Positions 18,729 to 29,447 are shown, counted from the first letter of the stretch. The stretch is 29,659 nucleotides of DNA from CAYVUV01 sp964455095 (GCA_964455095.1 CAYVUV010000175.1:1-29659), one strand, 5' to 3'. Notes: generated by a model not told the origin, from the sequence alone. Translations and numbers: made by a program.

Positions 18729-20063
18729 ATGACGGCACAAGTCGAGACTCAGGACCTGCCCTTCTATCTGCGCGGCAATTTCGCTCCGGTGATGGATGAG
18801 GTGACGGCATTCGATCTGCCGGTCGACGGCGCCATTCCGCCCGCGCTGCGCGGGCTGTATCTGCGCAACGGGCCGAACCCCAAGTCGGGCACCTCGGCGC
18901 ACTGGTTCATGGGCGACGGCATGATCCACGGCGTGCGCCTCGAGGATGGACGGGCGCGCTGGTACCGCAATCGCTGGGTGCGGACCCGGTCGCTGCTCGA
19001 AGGGGCCGAGCTGGTCGGCGAGGACGGTTCGGTCGATCACACGGTCGCGGTGGCCAACACCAACGTCATCGGTCACGCGGGCCGTATCTTCGCGCTCGTC
19101 GAGAGCTCCTTTCCAACCGAGATGACAGCCGAGCTCGACACGGTCGGCATCTGCGACTTCGGCGGCAAGCTCACCACCAGCATGACCGCGCACCCGAAGC
19201 GCTGCCCGCGCACCGGCGAGCTGCATTTCTTCGGCTACCGCTTCCTGCCGCCGTTTCTCACCTATCACCGCCTCGACGCCGCCGGCGCGCTGGTGCAGAG
19301 CGAGGTCATCGACGTCCCCGGCCCGACGATGATCCACGACTTCGCCATCACCGACCAGCACGTCGTGTTCATGGACCTGCCGATCGTCTTCGACTTCGAG
19401 CGCGCCCTGGCGCGCAGCGGCTTCCCCTACATCTGGAGCGACACCTACGGCGCCCGCCTCGGCGTCATGCCGCGCGGCGGCAGCGGCGCCGAGACGCGCT
19501 GGTTCGAGATCGAGCCCTGCTACGTCTTCCACCCGTTCAACGCCTTCGACGACGGCAATCGCATCGTCATCGACGTCGCGCGCTACCCGCAGCTGTGGAA
19601 GAGCGGCCCGGACACCTTCGAACCGGCGTTCCTGCACCGTTGGACCATCGACCTGGCCGCCGGGCGCGTCGGCGAACAGCGCCTCGACGACCGGCCGATC
19701 GAGTTCCCGCGCGTCGACGACCGCCGTGCCGGTCTGCGCCACCGCTACGGCTACGCGGTGACCAACGTCGCCAACGTTGGCGAGCTATCGATGAGCCTGG
19801 TGAAGTACGACCTCGACAGCGGCGCCGCCGCGGAGCACGCCTTCGGTTCCGGCCGCTCACCCGGCGAAGGGGTGTTCGTCCCCAACGCCGCGGCGGCCGG
19901 CGAGGACGACGGCGTGGTGATGACCTTCGTCTACGACGCCGCGCGCGACGCCAGCGATCTGGTCCTGCTCGACGCGCACCACTTTGCCGGCCCGCCGATC
20001 GCCACCGTGCACCTGCCGCAGCGCGTGCCGTTCGGCTTTCACGGCAACTGGGTCGCGGACTAG
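18729..20063 (+). CDS. Carotenoid oxygenase (RPE65/CCD family)
   Basis: A 444-residue, non-heme iron dioxygenase of the carotenoid cleavage/RPE65 family, which splits carotenoids, apocarotenoids or stilbene-type substrates. The four iron-binding histidines of the seven-bladed propeller can be placed: His155 (TAHPK), His203 (MIHDFAIT), His268 (CYVFHPFNAF) and His438 (FGFHGNW). The N-terminal GLYLRNGPNP and WFMGDGMIHG and the late RSPGEGVFVP are also typical. AGGAGG lies 5-6 bases before the ATG, which fixes the start. No carotenoid biosynthesis gene is in the window, so the substrate is open. The stop overlaps the stop of the convergent small gene at 20060. Confidence 0.95.
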   Translation: MTAQVETQDLPFYLRGNFAPVMDEVTAFDLPVDGAIPPALRGLYLRNGPNPKSGTSAHWFMGDGMIHGVRLEDGRARWYRNRWVRTRSLLEGAELVGEDGSVDHTVAVANTNVIGHAGRIFALVESSFPTEMTAELDTVGICDFGGKLTTSMTAHPKRCPRTGELHFFGYRFLPPFLTYHRLDAAGALVQSEVIDVPGPTMIHDFAITDQHVVFMDLPIVFDFERALARSGFPYIWSDTYGARLGVMPRGGSGAETRWFEIEPCYVFHPFNAFDDGNRIVIDVARYPQLWKSGPDTFEPAFLHRWTIDLAAGRVGEQRLDDRPIEFPRVDDRRAGLRHRYGYAVTNVANVGELSMSLVKYDLDSGAAAEHAFGSGRSPGEGVFVPNAAAAGEDDGVVMTFVYDAARDASDLVLLDAHHFAGPPIATVHLPQRVPFGFHGNWVAD

Positions 20064-20326
20064 CCGAGCCGGTCGATGATCAGGCGCATGACGCTGGTGT
20101 AGACCTTCTCGCCGTTGTCATCGCGCACGATGAAGAACGGCGCGCGGTCGAGCGCGTGTTGCGCCGCCAGCTTGCTGCCGGGGCTGTTGGGGTCGCCCTC
20201 GTCGGCCCACACCACTTCGTCGATCTGCTTCCAGACGCCGCGGTTCTCCAGCTCCCGGGTCGCCTGGCCGCACTTCGGACACTCACTGCCGTCGAGCAAG
20301 CGCTTCTTGACCATCGTGACGTGCAT
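20060..20326 (-). CDS. Small glutaredoxin/thioredoxin-fold protein with CxxC
   Basis: An 88-residue cytoplasmic protein. CPKC at 16-19 follows a basic start (VKKRLLDGSE), and the remainder fits a glutaredoxin-like order: beta strand, CxxC helix, a second strand (WKQIDEVVWADE), a helix (SPGSKLAAQHAL), the cis-Pro position in APFFIVRDDNG, and a final helix. It may reduce disulfides or hold a metal ion. I recall similar domains joined to PAPS-reductase-like proteins, but none is nearby here. The ATG at 20326 has no strong ribosome site; a second ATG at 20314 is possible. Its stop overlaps that of the carotenoid oxygenase by four bases (CTAG). Confidence 0.75.
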   Translation of the reverse strand: MHVTMVKKRLLDGSECPKCGQATRELENRGVWKQIDEVVWADEGDPNSPGSKLAAQHALDRAPFFIVRDDNGEKVYTSVMRLIIDRLG

Positions 20327-20398
20327 GGCACTTCTGTAATTACTTCCCGCCGGGGGTGCAATCCCAAGCCCGCGCCGGCCACCGCACTGCGGCCCTAC

Positions 20399-20427
20399 TG
20401 GAGACGCGGGCGCGCGACTGCTATGGT
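20399..20427 (+). promoter_or_regulatory. Candidate typA promoter
   Basis: TGGAGA (20399-20404) and TATGGT (20422-20427) are spaced by 17 bases. The -10 box sits in GCTATGGT, an octamer also found upstream of the RRM gene. A leader of about 60 bases would follow, with a 5-bp hairpin (20430-20447), AAGGAG at 20448-20453, and a strong GC hairpin at 20462-20481. The -35 match is modest. Confidence 0.35.
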
Positions 20428-20493
20428 CCCGGGTTCGAATCTACCCGAAGGAGCCGCAGAGAGGGGGGCCACGGCCCCCTTTCACGCATCTTG

Positions 20494-22329
<1,836 letters not shown>

Positions 22330-22340
22330 GGACTCAACCC

Positions 22341-22374
22341 CGCCCCGTGCTTCGACGGGCTCAGCATGAGCGGT
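22341..22374. repeat. Dispersed-type palindromic repeat (GTGCTTCGACGGGCTCAGCA)
   Basis: The stretch after the typA stop contains GTGCTTCGACGGGCTCAGCA followed by TGAGCGGT, with small internal hairpins (GCTC/GAGC with a 5-base loop). It resembles a widely dispersed intergenic repeat of many proteobacterial-type genomes. It is the only copy I saw in this window, so its repeat status rests on recognition, not on comparison here. Confidence 0.5.
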
Positions 22375-22453
22375 TCCCCTCCTCCATCTCAAGGGACCTA
22401 CATCGGTCCGTCCGAGGACCTCTGCTGTTCCACGATCGCGGAGATGCCCTACC

Positions 22454-22482
22454 TTGACAGTGGCGAACGCTGCTTGAATGAT
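22454..22482 (+). promoter_or_regulatory. Candidate asd promoter
   Basis: A consensus TTGACA (22454-22459) is followed after 17 bases by AATGAT (22477-22482), which matches four of six -10 positions. Transcription would start near 22489, just ahead of GAGGAT and the ATG at 22505, giving a very short leader. Confidence 0.4.
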
Positions 22483-22504
22483 CCGCGCGAGGATTGAAAA
22501 CGAC

Positions 22505-23551
22505 ATGGCTGAATCCGCCCGCAGAGCTGCTCAATCGCCCCGCCCCGATCGCGTCGTCGCCATCGTCGGCGCCACCGGCGCCGTCGGCGAAGTGCTCCTC
22601 GAGGTCCTGGCCGAGCGCCAGTTCCCCGTCCGCGAGCTGCGCCCACTGGCCAGCGAGCGCTCGGCGGGCACGACGGTGCGCTTCGGCGGTCAGGACGTAC
22701 CCGTGCGCGCGGCCGAGGCCGAGGCCTTCGACGGCGCCGACTTCGTCTTCTTCGCCGCCACCGGCTCGCTGTCCAAGGATCTCGCCCCCGAGGCGGCCCG
22801 CCGCGGCGCGGTGGCGATCGACAAGTCGGGGACCTGGCGCATGGACGAGCACGTGCCCCTGGTCATCCCGGAGGTGAACCCGGAGGCCCTCGCCGGCCAT
22901 CGCGGCATCGTCTCCTGCCCGAACTGCACCACCATCGGCTTCGTCATGGTGCTCGAGCCGTTGCGCCGCGCGGCGGGCTTGCGCAGCGTCGTCGTCACCA
23001 CGCTGCAGGCGGCCAGCGGCGCCGGGCGCCCCGGCACCGACGAGCTCGCGCAGCAGGTCGCCGCCATCCAGCGCGGCGAGAAGCCGGTGGCCAAGACGTT
23101 CGCGGCGCCGATCGCCTACAACGTCCTGCCTCTCTGTGAGACCTTTCGCGACGACGGCTACTCGACCGAAGAGATGAAGCTGCTGCTCGAAACGCGCAAG
23201 ATCCTCGGCATGCCGGCGCTCGATGTCAGCATGACCTGTGTGCGCGTCCCGGTGCCCGTCGGCCACTCGGCGACCATGCTGGTCGAGACCGAGCGGCCGC
23301 TATCGCCCGAGGCGGCGCGCCGCGCGCTGGCGGACTTCCCGGGTGTCACGGTGGTCGACGATCCGTCGCACAACGTCTTCCCCACCCCGGCCGATGTCGC
23401 CGGACGCGACGAGGTGCTGGTCGGGCGTATCCGCAAGGATCTCTCCAGCGATCGCCTCTGGCTGTGGGAGGTGTCGGACAACCTGCGCAAGGGCGCCGCG
23501 ACCAACGCCGTGCAGATCGCCGAAGAGATGATCCGCCGCGGTCTCGGCTGA
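22505..23551 (+). CDS. asd: Aspartate-semialdehyde dehydrogenase
   Basis: A 348-residue cytoplasmic enzyme that reduces aspartyl-phosphate to aspartate semialdehyde with NADPH, feeding lysine, diaminopimelate, threonine and methionine synthesis. The nucleotide-binding start is VAIVGATGAVGEVLLEVL (18-35). The catalytic Cys141 lies in SCPNCTTIGF and the proton-relay His254 in RVPVPVGHSA. The C-terminal VSDNLRKGAATNAVQIAE is typical. I prefer the ATG at 22505 with GAGGA about 11 bases upstream; an ATG at 22478 would overlap the candidate -10 box. Length and motifs are normal for the family. A hairpin 12 bases after the stop could end the transcript. Confidence 0.96.
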   Translation: MAESARRAAQSPRPDRVVAIVGATGAVGEVLLEVLAERQFPVRELRPLASERSAGTTVRFGGQDVPVRAAEAEAFDGADFVFFAATGSLSKDLAPEAARRGAVAIDKSGTWRMDEHVPLVIPEVNPEALAGHRGIVSCPNCTTIGFVMVLEPLRRAAGLRSVVVTTLQAASGAGRPGTDELAQQVAAIQRGEKPVAKTFAAPIAYNVLPLCETFRDDGYSTEEMKLLLETRKILGMPALDVSMTCVRVPVPVGHSATMLVETERPLSPEAARRALADFPGVTVVDDPSHNVFPTPADVAGRDEVLVGRIRKDLSSDRLWLWEVSDNLRKGAATNAVQIAEEMIRRGLG

Positions 23552-23562
23552 CCGGCCCGACC

Positions 23563-23589
23563 CTGCGCCCTGTCGCACAGGGTACGCAG
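23563..23589 (+). terminator. Candidate asd terminator
   Basis: CTGCG-CCCTGT, a 3-base CGC loop, and ACAGGG-TA-CGCAG form an 11-bp stem with a two-base bulge. It begins 12 bases after the asd stop and is followed by ATTCTT, a weak T-rich tail. A second hairpin (ACGGAC/GTCCGT, 23656-23674) followed by CGCTTTTG lies further down. Confidence 0.55.
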
Positions 23590-23712
23590 ATTCTTGACCG
23601 CTGCGAGGGCGCGACAACCGTACAGGAAGGCGCCGCGCGACTGCGACGTAGCGCCACGGACCCCCTCCGTCCGTAACCGCTTTTGCCCGTCCGGGTGACT
23701 CCCCCTTTTCTC

Positions 23713-23742
23713 TTTACCTGTTGACGCGGCTTACGCTATGGT
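23713..23742 (+). promoter_or_regulatory. Candidate promoter of the RRM gene
   Basis: TTTACC (23713-23718) and TATGGT (23737-23742) are spaced by 18 bases. The -10 lies in GCTATGGT, the same octamer as upstream of typA. The leader of about 65 bases then carries TCGAAT and GAAGGA-CCGC in the same order as the typA leader. Confidence 0.35.
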
Positions 23743-23810
23743 GCCGTAGCTCGAATTGGTCGCGCCAGTCGTATTGAAGGAAACCGCGCGAACAGGAAAG
23801 GCCGAGGGCA

Positions 23811-24182
23811 ATGGGGACCAGGTTGTACGTCGGGAATCTCTCCTACAACACCACCGAGGAGTCCTTGCGGGCGGCTTTCGAGGCCGACGGCCGCCAGGTC
23901 GAGGGCGTCTCCATCATCACCGATCGCATGAGCGGGCGGCCGCGCGGCTTTGCGTTCGTGGAGATGGCATCGGCGGAGGACGCCGAGAAGGCAGTCGCCG
24001 CGCTCGACGGCCAGCAACTCGACGGCCGTGCCCTGAAGGTGAGCGAAGCGCGCGAGCGCGCTCCCGGCGGTGGCGGCGGTGGGGGTGGTGGCGGCGGCTA
24101 CGGCGATCGCGGCGGCGGCGGTGGTGGACGCGGGCGTGGCGGTGGTGGGCGCGGCGGCGGCGGCGGTGGCGGCCGGTATTAA
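23811..24182 (+). CDS. Glycine-rich RNA-binding protein (RRM)
   Basis: A 123-residue RNA-binding protein with one RNA recognition motif. RNP2 is LYVGNL (5-10) and RNP1 is RGFAFVEM (45-52), with the aromatic residues that stack on RNA bases. From about residue 84 the chain is almost only Gly with Arg, Asp and Tyr (GGGGGYGDRGGGG), an RGG-like tail. This layout matches the small Rbp proteins of cyanobacteria and other bacteria, often cold-induced and thought to act as RNA chaperones; induction here is not shown. AGGAAAGG lies about 9 bases before the ATG. Its stop overlaps the stop of the convergent MscS gene by four bases (TTAA). Confidence 0.93.
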   Translation: MGTRLYVGNLSYNTTEESLRAAFEADGRQVEGVSIITDRMSGRPRGFAFVEMASAEDAEKAVAALDGQQLDGRALKVSEARERAPGGGGGGGGGGGYGDRGGGGGGRGRGGGGRGGGGGGGRY

Positions 24183-26428
24183 GCCGCGTCGAAGCGAGGC
24201 AACATTCCGGGCTCGGCGCGCGAGCTGCCCGGGTCGATGAGGCGCACAGCCAGGGGCTGGGCCATATCGATGTGCACATCGCGCTGGGGGAAAGCGATGC
24301 TGATCCCCGCGGTGTGGAACAGCGCGTCGATGCGGTAGCGCAGGTCGCTCTCGACGCGGCGGCGATCCATCTGAGAGCGCACCCGCATCCAGAAGTGCAC
24401 CTCGAAGTTGAGCGAGCTTTCGCCGAACTCGGCGAACAGCACGATCGGCTCGGGCACGGCAAGGATCTTCTCGTGCTCGTCGACCGCCTGGCGCAGGATG
24501 CGGGCGACCTCGACGGTCGGCGCCCCGTATGCCACGCCGACGGCCACCTTGACGCGCACATGGTCGTCGGCCAGCGTCCAGTTGACCACGTTCTTGTCCA
24601 GAAACGCGCTGTTCGGGACGATGATGTGGATGCCCTCGCTGGAGCGCACGCGCGTGCTGCGCGGGCCGACGCGCTCGACGGTGCCCGACGTCCCGTCGAC
24701 CTCGATCAGATCGCCGACCTTGATCGGCCGCTCGGCGAGCATGATCAGCCCGCTGATGAAGTTGTTGACGATGTTCTGGCTGCCGAAGCCGACGCCGATG
24801 GCCAGCGCGCCGCCGACGAAGGTGAAGACAGTCAATGGGATGTTGATGACGTGCAGGGCGAGCAACGCCAGCATCGAGACGAGGACGTAGAAGCTCACCG
24901 ATTGCACCGCCGCCGCGGCGCCAGTATCCAGCCCCAGACGCGGCAACACGCGCGTGCCGAGCGCTCGGCTCAGCAGGCCCGCGACCGAGAGGCCGGCGCC
25001 GAACAGCAGCAGCCCGATGGCGATCTTGCCGACCGTCACCGGCCGATCGTCGACCGCGCCGAGCTCGTAGCTCCAGACCATGCGCAGCATGCTCCACGCC
25101 GCCGCGGCGCGCTCGCCGAGATGCAGGCCCGCCCGGCGCGCATCGATCTCGTGCAGCAGCCGCTCGTGGAGATGGCGGGCCTTCTCGAGGCTGGCCAGAT
25201 CGGCTTCCGCCACGTCGGCCTGCCGGTCGAGCTCGCGCGCGACATCCGTGCCCTCGCCCTCCCCCGCCCGCTGCGGGCGCACGGCCTGCGCCTGCTTGCG
25301 CAGCTCGCGCAGCCGTTCGACCTGTACGCGCTCCTCGCGCGCCAGCTGCTCGACCGTCCGCGTCGCCTGCGCTTGCCACTGCGCCAACGCGGCCGGATCG
25401 ACGCGGCCGCTCGCCAGGGCGAAGCGGCGATTCCACACTTCCTTCAACCCGCCGATGCGCTGCATCTGGCGATCGAGGCTCGCCACCTCGGCCTGCGACG
25501 TCTGCTGCGCCAGGGCCCGCGCCCGCATCGCGCTGCCGCTGCGCCCGCCTGCCTCCGCCATGCGCGCATCCGCCGCCGCGCGGCCCGCCTTGGCGACCTC
25601 GACGGCGCGGCCGAGGTCGAACTCCTCCTGCTCCAACTGCAACTGCTGCGCCTCGAGCGCCGCCGCATCGAATTGCGTCTGCGCCGCGATCCGCTCCGCC
25701 CGCGCGCGCAGGGTCGCTACCCGCTCCGCCTGTGCCGCCAGCGCCAGCCGGCGGCTTTCGAGCTGCAGGCCGAGCAACCGCTCTTCTTCGCCGGCAACGC
25801 GGCTCTCGAGCTCGGCCAGCCCCAACGCCCGCTCGAGTGCCTCGCCGCCATCGATCTGCACCGCCTCCTTGGCGGCGCGCCGGATCCGCTCGCGATCGTC
25901 GCGCCGGGCACGCGCTTCCTGCAGCTCCGCCTCCGCCGCGCCCACCTCCGTCTCCAATGCCGCCGCCTGGCTCTGCGCCGCGTCGACGGCATCGCGAGCG
26001 CGGTCGAGTACCGGTAGCGCGTATGGGCCCGGCTCGCGCAGATCCTGCCCATCGCCGGCCCGGCGTTCGCCCGCGGCGCGCGTCTGTTCGAGGTGTTGCT
26101 CGCGGATCGCGTCGAGTGCCGATAGCTGCTGGCGGAACAGCCAGTCCAGCCGTTGCAACAGTTCGACCTGTCGCTTGACCGCCTGCTCCTGTTCGCTCCC
26201 CTCTGCGACCGCCGCGCCCTCGGCCGCCGCTTCGAGCCGGCGGCGCAATGCCTCGAGCTCGTCTTTCAGAGCCGCGCGGCGAGAGGCGATCTCGTCTGCC
26301 AGCGCGCGCATGGACGCGTCGGTCATCGCCGCACTTGGGGTCTCGGCTGGCACCGCGGCTCGCGCCGGTCCGGCAGCCGCCAGGGCGGCGACCAGCAGCA
26401 GAACCCGGGCAAGCGGTCGACAGAGCAT
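24179..26428 (-). CDS. MscS-family mechanosensitive channel with long coiled-coil N-terminal region
   Basis: A 749-residue inner-membrane channel of the MscS family, which opens under membrane tension to release solutes. A signal peptide (LCRPLARVLLLVAALAAAGPARA) is followed by about 430 residues rich in Ala, Arg, Glu and Gln with coiled-coil character, probably periplasmic. Three membrane helices sit near 464-485, 507-529 and 531-560. The last is the pore helix with GALAIGVGFGSQNIVNNFISG, followed by the beta domain (ERPIKVGDLIEVDG, TRVRSSEGIHIIVPNS) and the C-terminal alpha/beta domain. Large MscK/MscM channels have about 11 membrane helices, so this is a different, reduced architecture. 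The ATG at 26428 is preferred; one at 26473 would add 15 residues. The gene is divergent from the EamA exporter. Confidence 0.92.
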   Translation of the reverse strand: MLCRPLARVLLLVAALAAAGPARAAVPAETPSAAMTDASMRALADEIASRRAALKDELEALRRRLEAAAEGAAVAEGSEQEQAVKRQVELLQRLDWLFRQQLSALDAIREQHLEQTRAAGERRAGDGQDLREPGPYALPVLDRARDAVDAAQSQAAALETEVGAAEAELQEARARRDDRERIRRAAKEAVQIDGGEALERALGLAELESRVAGEEERLLGLQLESRRLALAAQAERVATLRARAERIAAQTQFDAAALEAQQLQLEQEEFDLGRAVEVAKAGRAAADARMAEAGGRSGSAMRARALAQQTSQAEVASLDRQMQRIGGLKEVWNRRFALASGRVDPAALAQWQAQATRTVEQLAREERVQVERLRELRKQAQAVRPQRAGEGEGTDVARELDRQADVAEADLASLEKARHLHERLLHEIDARRAGLHLGERAAAAWSMLRMVWSYELGAVDDRPVTVGKIAIGLLLFGAGLSVAGLLSRALGTRVLPRLGLDTGAAAAVQSVSFYVLVSMLALLALHVINIPLTVFTFVGGALAIGVGFGSQNIVNNFISGLIMLAERPIKVGDLIEVDGTSGTVERVGPRSTRVRSSEGIHIIVPNSAFLDKNVVNWTLADDHVRVKVAVGVAYGAPTVEVARILRQAVDEHEKILAVPEPIVLFAEFGESSLNFEVHFWMRVRSQMDRRRVESDLRYRIDALFHTAGISIAFPQRDVHIDMAQPLAVRLIDPGSSRAEPGMLPRFDAA

Positions 26429-26509
26429 GACAAGGACTTGGATGCGCGGGCGGCGAGTCGGTTTCACCCGCATTGCGCCGCCGCCCGACATCACATATCC
26501 CCAGCGCCG

Positions 26510-27481
26510 ATGTCTCGGCCCGCCGAAACCCTGGACGCCGGGCATCCGGCCCATCCAGTGGACCCGCAACGCGAGCGCACCGGCCTGATCTTCGCCGCCC
26601 TGTGCGCCATGAACGCCGCCTTTGTCCCGGCGGTCGCCAAGCTCACGACCAACGCCGCCGACCCGGCCTTCGTCGCCACCGTCACCACCCTGTTCGGCGC
26701 CGCCTGCGCCGGCACGGTGCTGCTCGCCCGCGGCGAGTGGCGCGTGCTGATCGGGCGCCGCACCGGTCCGCGCCTGTTCCTCGTCGGCACGCTCGGCACG
26801 GCCGTGGCATTCCTGCTGTTCTATTCGGGTGCGCAGCGGGCCACGGCCATCGAGACCGTCCTCTGCCTGCAGATCGAGCCGGCCTACTCGCTGCTGCTCG
26901 CCTGGCTGGTGCTCGGGCACCGCCCGACCCGGCGCCGCGTCGCCGCCATCGGCGTGCTGCTGGCGGGCATCGCCCTCGCCGTCGGGGCGCGGCGCACGGC
27001 GCCCTCGGCCGGCCTCCTGCTGCTGCTGGCGACGCCCCTGTGCTGGCAGCTCTCGCATCTGCTCGTCCTGCGCGGCCTGCCGGGCGTCACGCCGAGCGTT
27101 CTGACCGGCGCGCGCTACATCTACGGCGGCGCCATGCTCACCGCCTACTGCCTGATCACCATTGCCCCCGCCGCCTTGCCCGATTCCACGGCGTTGTGGC
27201 GCGCGCTGCCGCTCCTCGCCGTGCAGGGCGCGGTGCTGAGCTACGTCGGGACCATGTTCTGGTACTCCGCCATCACGCGCCTGGACCTGGCGCGCACGAC
27301 GGCCATCGTCGTGCCGTCCATCCCGCTGCTCTCGCTCGGCGCCAGCTTCGCCCTCCTGGGCGAGGTGCCCTCGGTGTGGCAGTGGCTCGGCATGCTGCTC
27401 ACCGCCGGCGGGGTGGTCGCCTTCGTCACGGCGCCCCATGCCCATGCCCGCGGGGTGGCGCGACGAAACGTATTGAAGTAG
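26510..27481 (+). CDS. EamA-family (DMT superfamily) transporter
   Basis: A 323-residue inner-membrane protein with about ten hydrophobic helices arranged as two five-helix repeats, as in EamA-type drug/metabolite transporters. The first repeat opens with GLIFAALCAMNAAFVPAVAK and ends near GVLLAGIALAVGA; the second runs from LLLLLATPLCWQLSHLL to GMLLTAGGVVAFVTA. The helix ending YSGAQRATAIETVLCLQIEP fits the end of the first repeat's fourth helix in this family. Family members export amino acids or other metabolites; the substrate here cannot be told. The ATG at 26510 is 81 bases from the divergent MscS start and has no clear ribosome site. A 5-bp hairpin (CGGCC/GGCCG, 27492-27505) separates it from the acyl-CoA dehydrogenase, 58 bases downstream. 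Confidence 0.9.
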   Translation: MSRPAETLDAGHPAHPVDPQRERTGLIFAALCAMNAAFVPAVAKLTTNAADPAFVATVTTLFGAACAGTVLLARGEWRVLIGRRTGPRLFLVGTLGTAVAFLLFYSGAQRATAIETVLCLQIEPAYSLLLAWLVLGHRPTRRRVAAIGVLLAGIALAVGARRTAPSAGLLLLLATPLCWQLSHLLVLRGLPGVTPSVLTGARYIYGGAMLTAYCLITIAPAALPDSTALWRALPLLAVQGAVLSYVGTMFWYSAITRLDLARTTAIVVPSIPLLSLGASFALLGEVPSVWQWLGMLLTAGGVVAFVTAPHAHARGVARRNVLK

Positions 27482-27539
27482 GAGTGGGAATCGGCCGACC
27501 GGCCGTCAAATCAAAATTCCATCTGCAAGGGGAGAGAGT

Positions 27540-29432
27540 ATGGACGCCACCAAACCACGCGTTACGAGCGAAGAGGAATCGCGCCAGGTCGCCGAGGATG
27601 CCCGCGAGACGGAATGGGCCGGCCGTGGCTTTCTGAAGGAGCTGTTCCTCGGCCAGCTACAGCTCGATCTGATCCATCCGTTTCCGCTCCCCGATGCGGA
27701 TCGCCCGGAATTCACCGCGTTCTACACGGCGTTGCGCGATTTTCTGCGCGACCACGTCGACTGCGTCGCCATCGACCAGACCGGCGAGTACCCCGAGCAG
27801 GTCGTCGACGGCCTGCGCAAGCTCGGCGCCTTCGGCATGAAGATCCCGAAGGAATACGAGGGCCTCGGCTTCACCGTCTCCGAGTACACGCGAGTGATGG
27901 AGATGGTCGGCAGCTACGACGGCAACATCTGCGCCCTGCTCTCCGCCCACCAGTCGATCGGCGTGCCGCAGCCGCTCAAGCTGTTCGGCACGCCCGAGCA
28001 GAAGAAGAAGTTCCTGCCGCGTTGCGCCAAGGGCGCCATCTCCGCCTTCGCGCTCACCGAGCCGCATGTCGGTTCTGATCCCGCCAGCCTGTCGACCACG
28101 GCGGAGCCGCAAGGCGACTCCTTCATCCTCAACGGCGAGAAGCTGTGGTGCACCAACGGCACGCTGGCCGAGCTGCTGGTGGTCATGGCGCGCGATCCGA
28201 AGACCAAGAAGATCAGCGCCTTCGTGGTCGAGACCAACTCGCCGGGCGTCAAGGTCGAGTACCGCTGCCACTTCATGGGCCTGCGCGCCCTGGCCAACGG
28301 CGTCATCAGCTTCAAGGACGTGCGCGTGCCGCGCGAAAACCTGATCGGCGAGGAGGGCAAGGGCCTCAAGATCGCGCTGATCACGCTCAACACCGGGCGC
28401 CTGACGCTGCCGGCCGCCTGCGCGGGCATCGCCAAGCAGTGCCTGGAAATCGTCCGCGGCTGGTCGGGCGAGCGCAAGCAGTGGGGCCTGGCGATCTGGA
28501 AGCACGAGGCGGTGGCGCATCGCATCGCTGACATGGCGGCCACCACGTTTGCCATGGACTCGATCTCCAAGCTGGCCAGCCAGATGGCCGACCGCGGCGG
28601 CTATGACATCCGCCTCGAAGCGGCCGCCGCCAAGGAATGGAACACGGTGCGCTGCTGGGAGCTGGTCGACCGCACCCTGCAGCTGCGCGGCGGGCGCGGC
28701 TACGAGACCGAGGCCTCGCTGGCCGGCCGCGGCGAGACGCCCATGCCGGTGGAGCGCGTCATGCGCGACTGCCGTATCAACCTGATCTTCGAGGGCTCGA
28801 GCGAGGTCATGCACCTGTTCATGGCCCGCGAGGCGGTCGACAAGCACTTGCAGGTCGCCGGGGCGATGATCGATCCGAAGAACGGCTTCAGCGCCAAGCT
28901 GTCGGCGATGCCGAAAATCCTCTCGTACTACGCCACCTGGTACCCGCCGCTGTGGCTGCGCGGCCTGACCGGCTTCAGCCGTTTCGGCGATTGGGGCCCG
29001 CTGGCGTCGCACATGCGTTTCGTCGAGCGCAGCGCGCGCAAGCTGGCGCGCGAGAGCTTTCACGGCATGGCGGTCTACCAGGCCAAGATGGAGCGCAAGC
29101 AGGGCTTCCTGTTCCGCTGCGTCGACGTCGTCATGGAGCTGTTCGCCATGTCGGCGACGCTGGCGCACGCGCGCCGCTTGAAGGACGACGGCCGCCCCGA
29201 GGGCGCGCAGGCGATCGAGCTGGCCGACCTCTTCTGCCGTCAGGCGCGGCGCCGCGTGAAGGCGTCGTTCGCCTCGCTGTGGAGCAACGAGGACGCGAAG
29301 CTCAACTCGGTCGCCGCCGCGGTGATGAAGGACAACCACGTCTGGCTCGAGAAGGGTAAGATGGAGCTCAACTTCGCCAGCGACGCTTTCAAGACGCGCT
29401 TCATTACCGAACGGCGCAACGAGGCGGCGTGA
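27540..29432 (+). CDS. Acyl-CoA dehydrogenase, VLCAD-like
   Basis: A 630-residue FAD flavoenzyme that introduces the alpha-beta double bond into acyl-CoA in beta-oxidation. The standard core covers about 60-435: KEYEGLGF, AFALTEPHVGSD (flavin-binding), CHFMGLRALANG, the quinone-pocket-like ITLNTGRLTLPAACAG, and LRGGRGYE. Catalytic Glu418 lies in the usual place, NLIFEGSSEV. The extra C-terminal 195 residues (about 435-630) form a second helical domain, as in VLCAD/ACAD9-type enzymes, which act on long chains at the membrane. AAGGGGAG lies about 8 bases upstream of the ATG. A hairpin follows the stop. No electron-transfer flavoprotein or thiolase is nearby, so its place in a pathway is inferred from the family. 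Confidence 0.95.
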   Translation: MDATKPRVTSEEESRQVAEDARETEWAGRGFLKELFLGQLQLDLIHPFPLPDADRPEFTAFYTALRDFLRDHVDCVAIDQTGEYPEQVVDGLRKLGAFGMKIPKEYEGLGFTVSEYTRVMEMVGSYDGNICALLSAHQSIGVPQPLKLFGTPEQKKKFLPRCAKGAISAFALTEPHVGSDPASLSTTAEPQGDSFILNGEKLWCTNGTLAELLVVMARDPKTKKISAFVVETNSPGVKVEYRCHFMGLRALANGVISFKDVRVPRENLIGEEGKGLKIALITLNTGRLTLPAACAGIAKQCLEIVRGWSGERKQWGLAIWKHEAVAHRIADMAATTFAMDSISKLASQMADRGGYDIRLEAAAAKEWNTVRCWELVDRTLQLRGGRGYETEASLAGRGETPMPVERVMRDCRINLIFEGSSEVMHLFMAREAVDKHLQVAGAMIDPKNGFSAKLSAMPKILSYYATWYPPLWLRGLTGFSRFGDWGPLASHMRFVERSARKLARESFHGMAVYQAKMERKQGFLFRCVDVVMELFAMSATLAHARRLKDDGRPEGAQAIELADLFCRQARRRVKASFASLWSNEDAKLNSVAAAVMKDNHVWLEKGKMELNFASDAFKTRFITERRNEAA

Positions 29433-29447
29433 ACCACACCAGGGGCC

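Noticed and set aside
20430..20447. Possible tRNA from a GGTTCGAATC T-loop-like sequence
   Set aside because: The stem closes with an 8-base loop, not the 7-base T-loop, and no acceptor, D or anticodon arms can be placed around it.
23721..23742. TTGACG as the -35 box of the RRM gene
   Set aside because: It is only 10 bases from TATGGT, too close; TTTACC at 18 bases fits better.
26474..27445. Extension of the MscS gene far upstream across the EamA gene
   Set aside because: The extra part is antisense to a clear ten-helix transporter and shows only biased composition.
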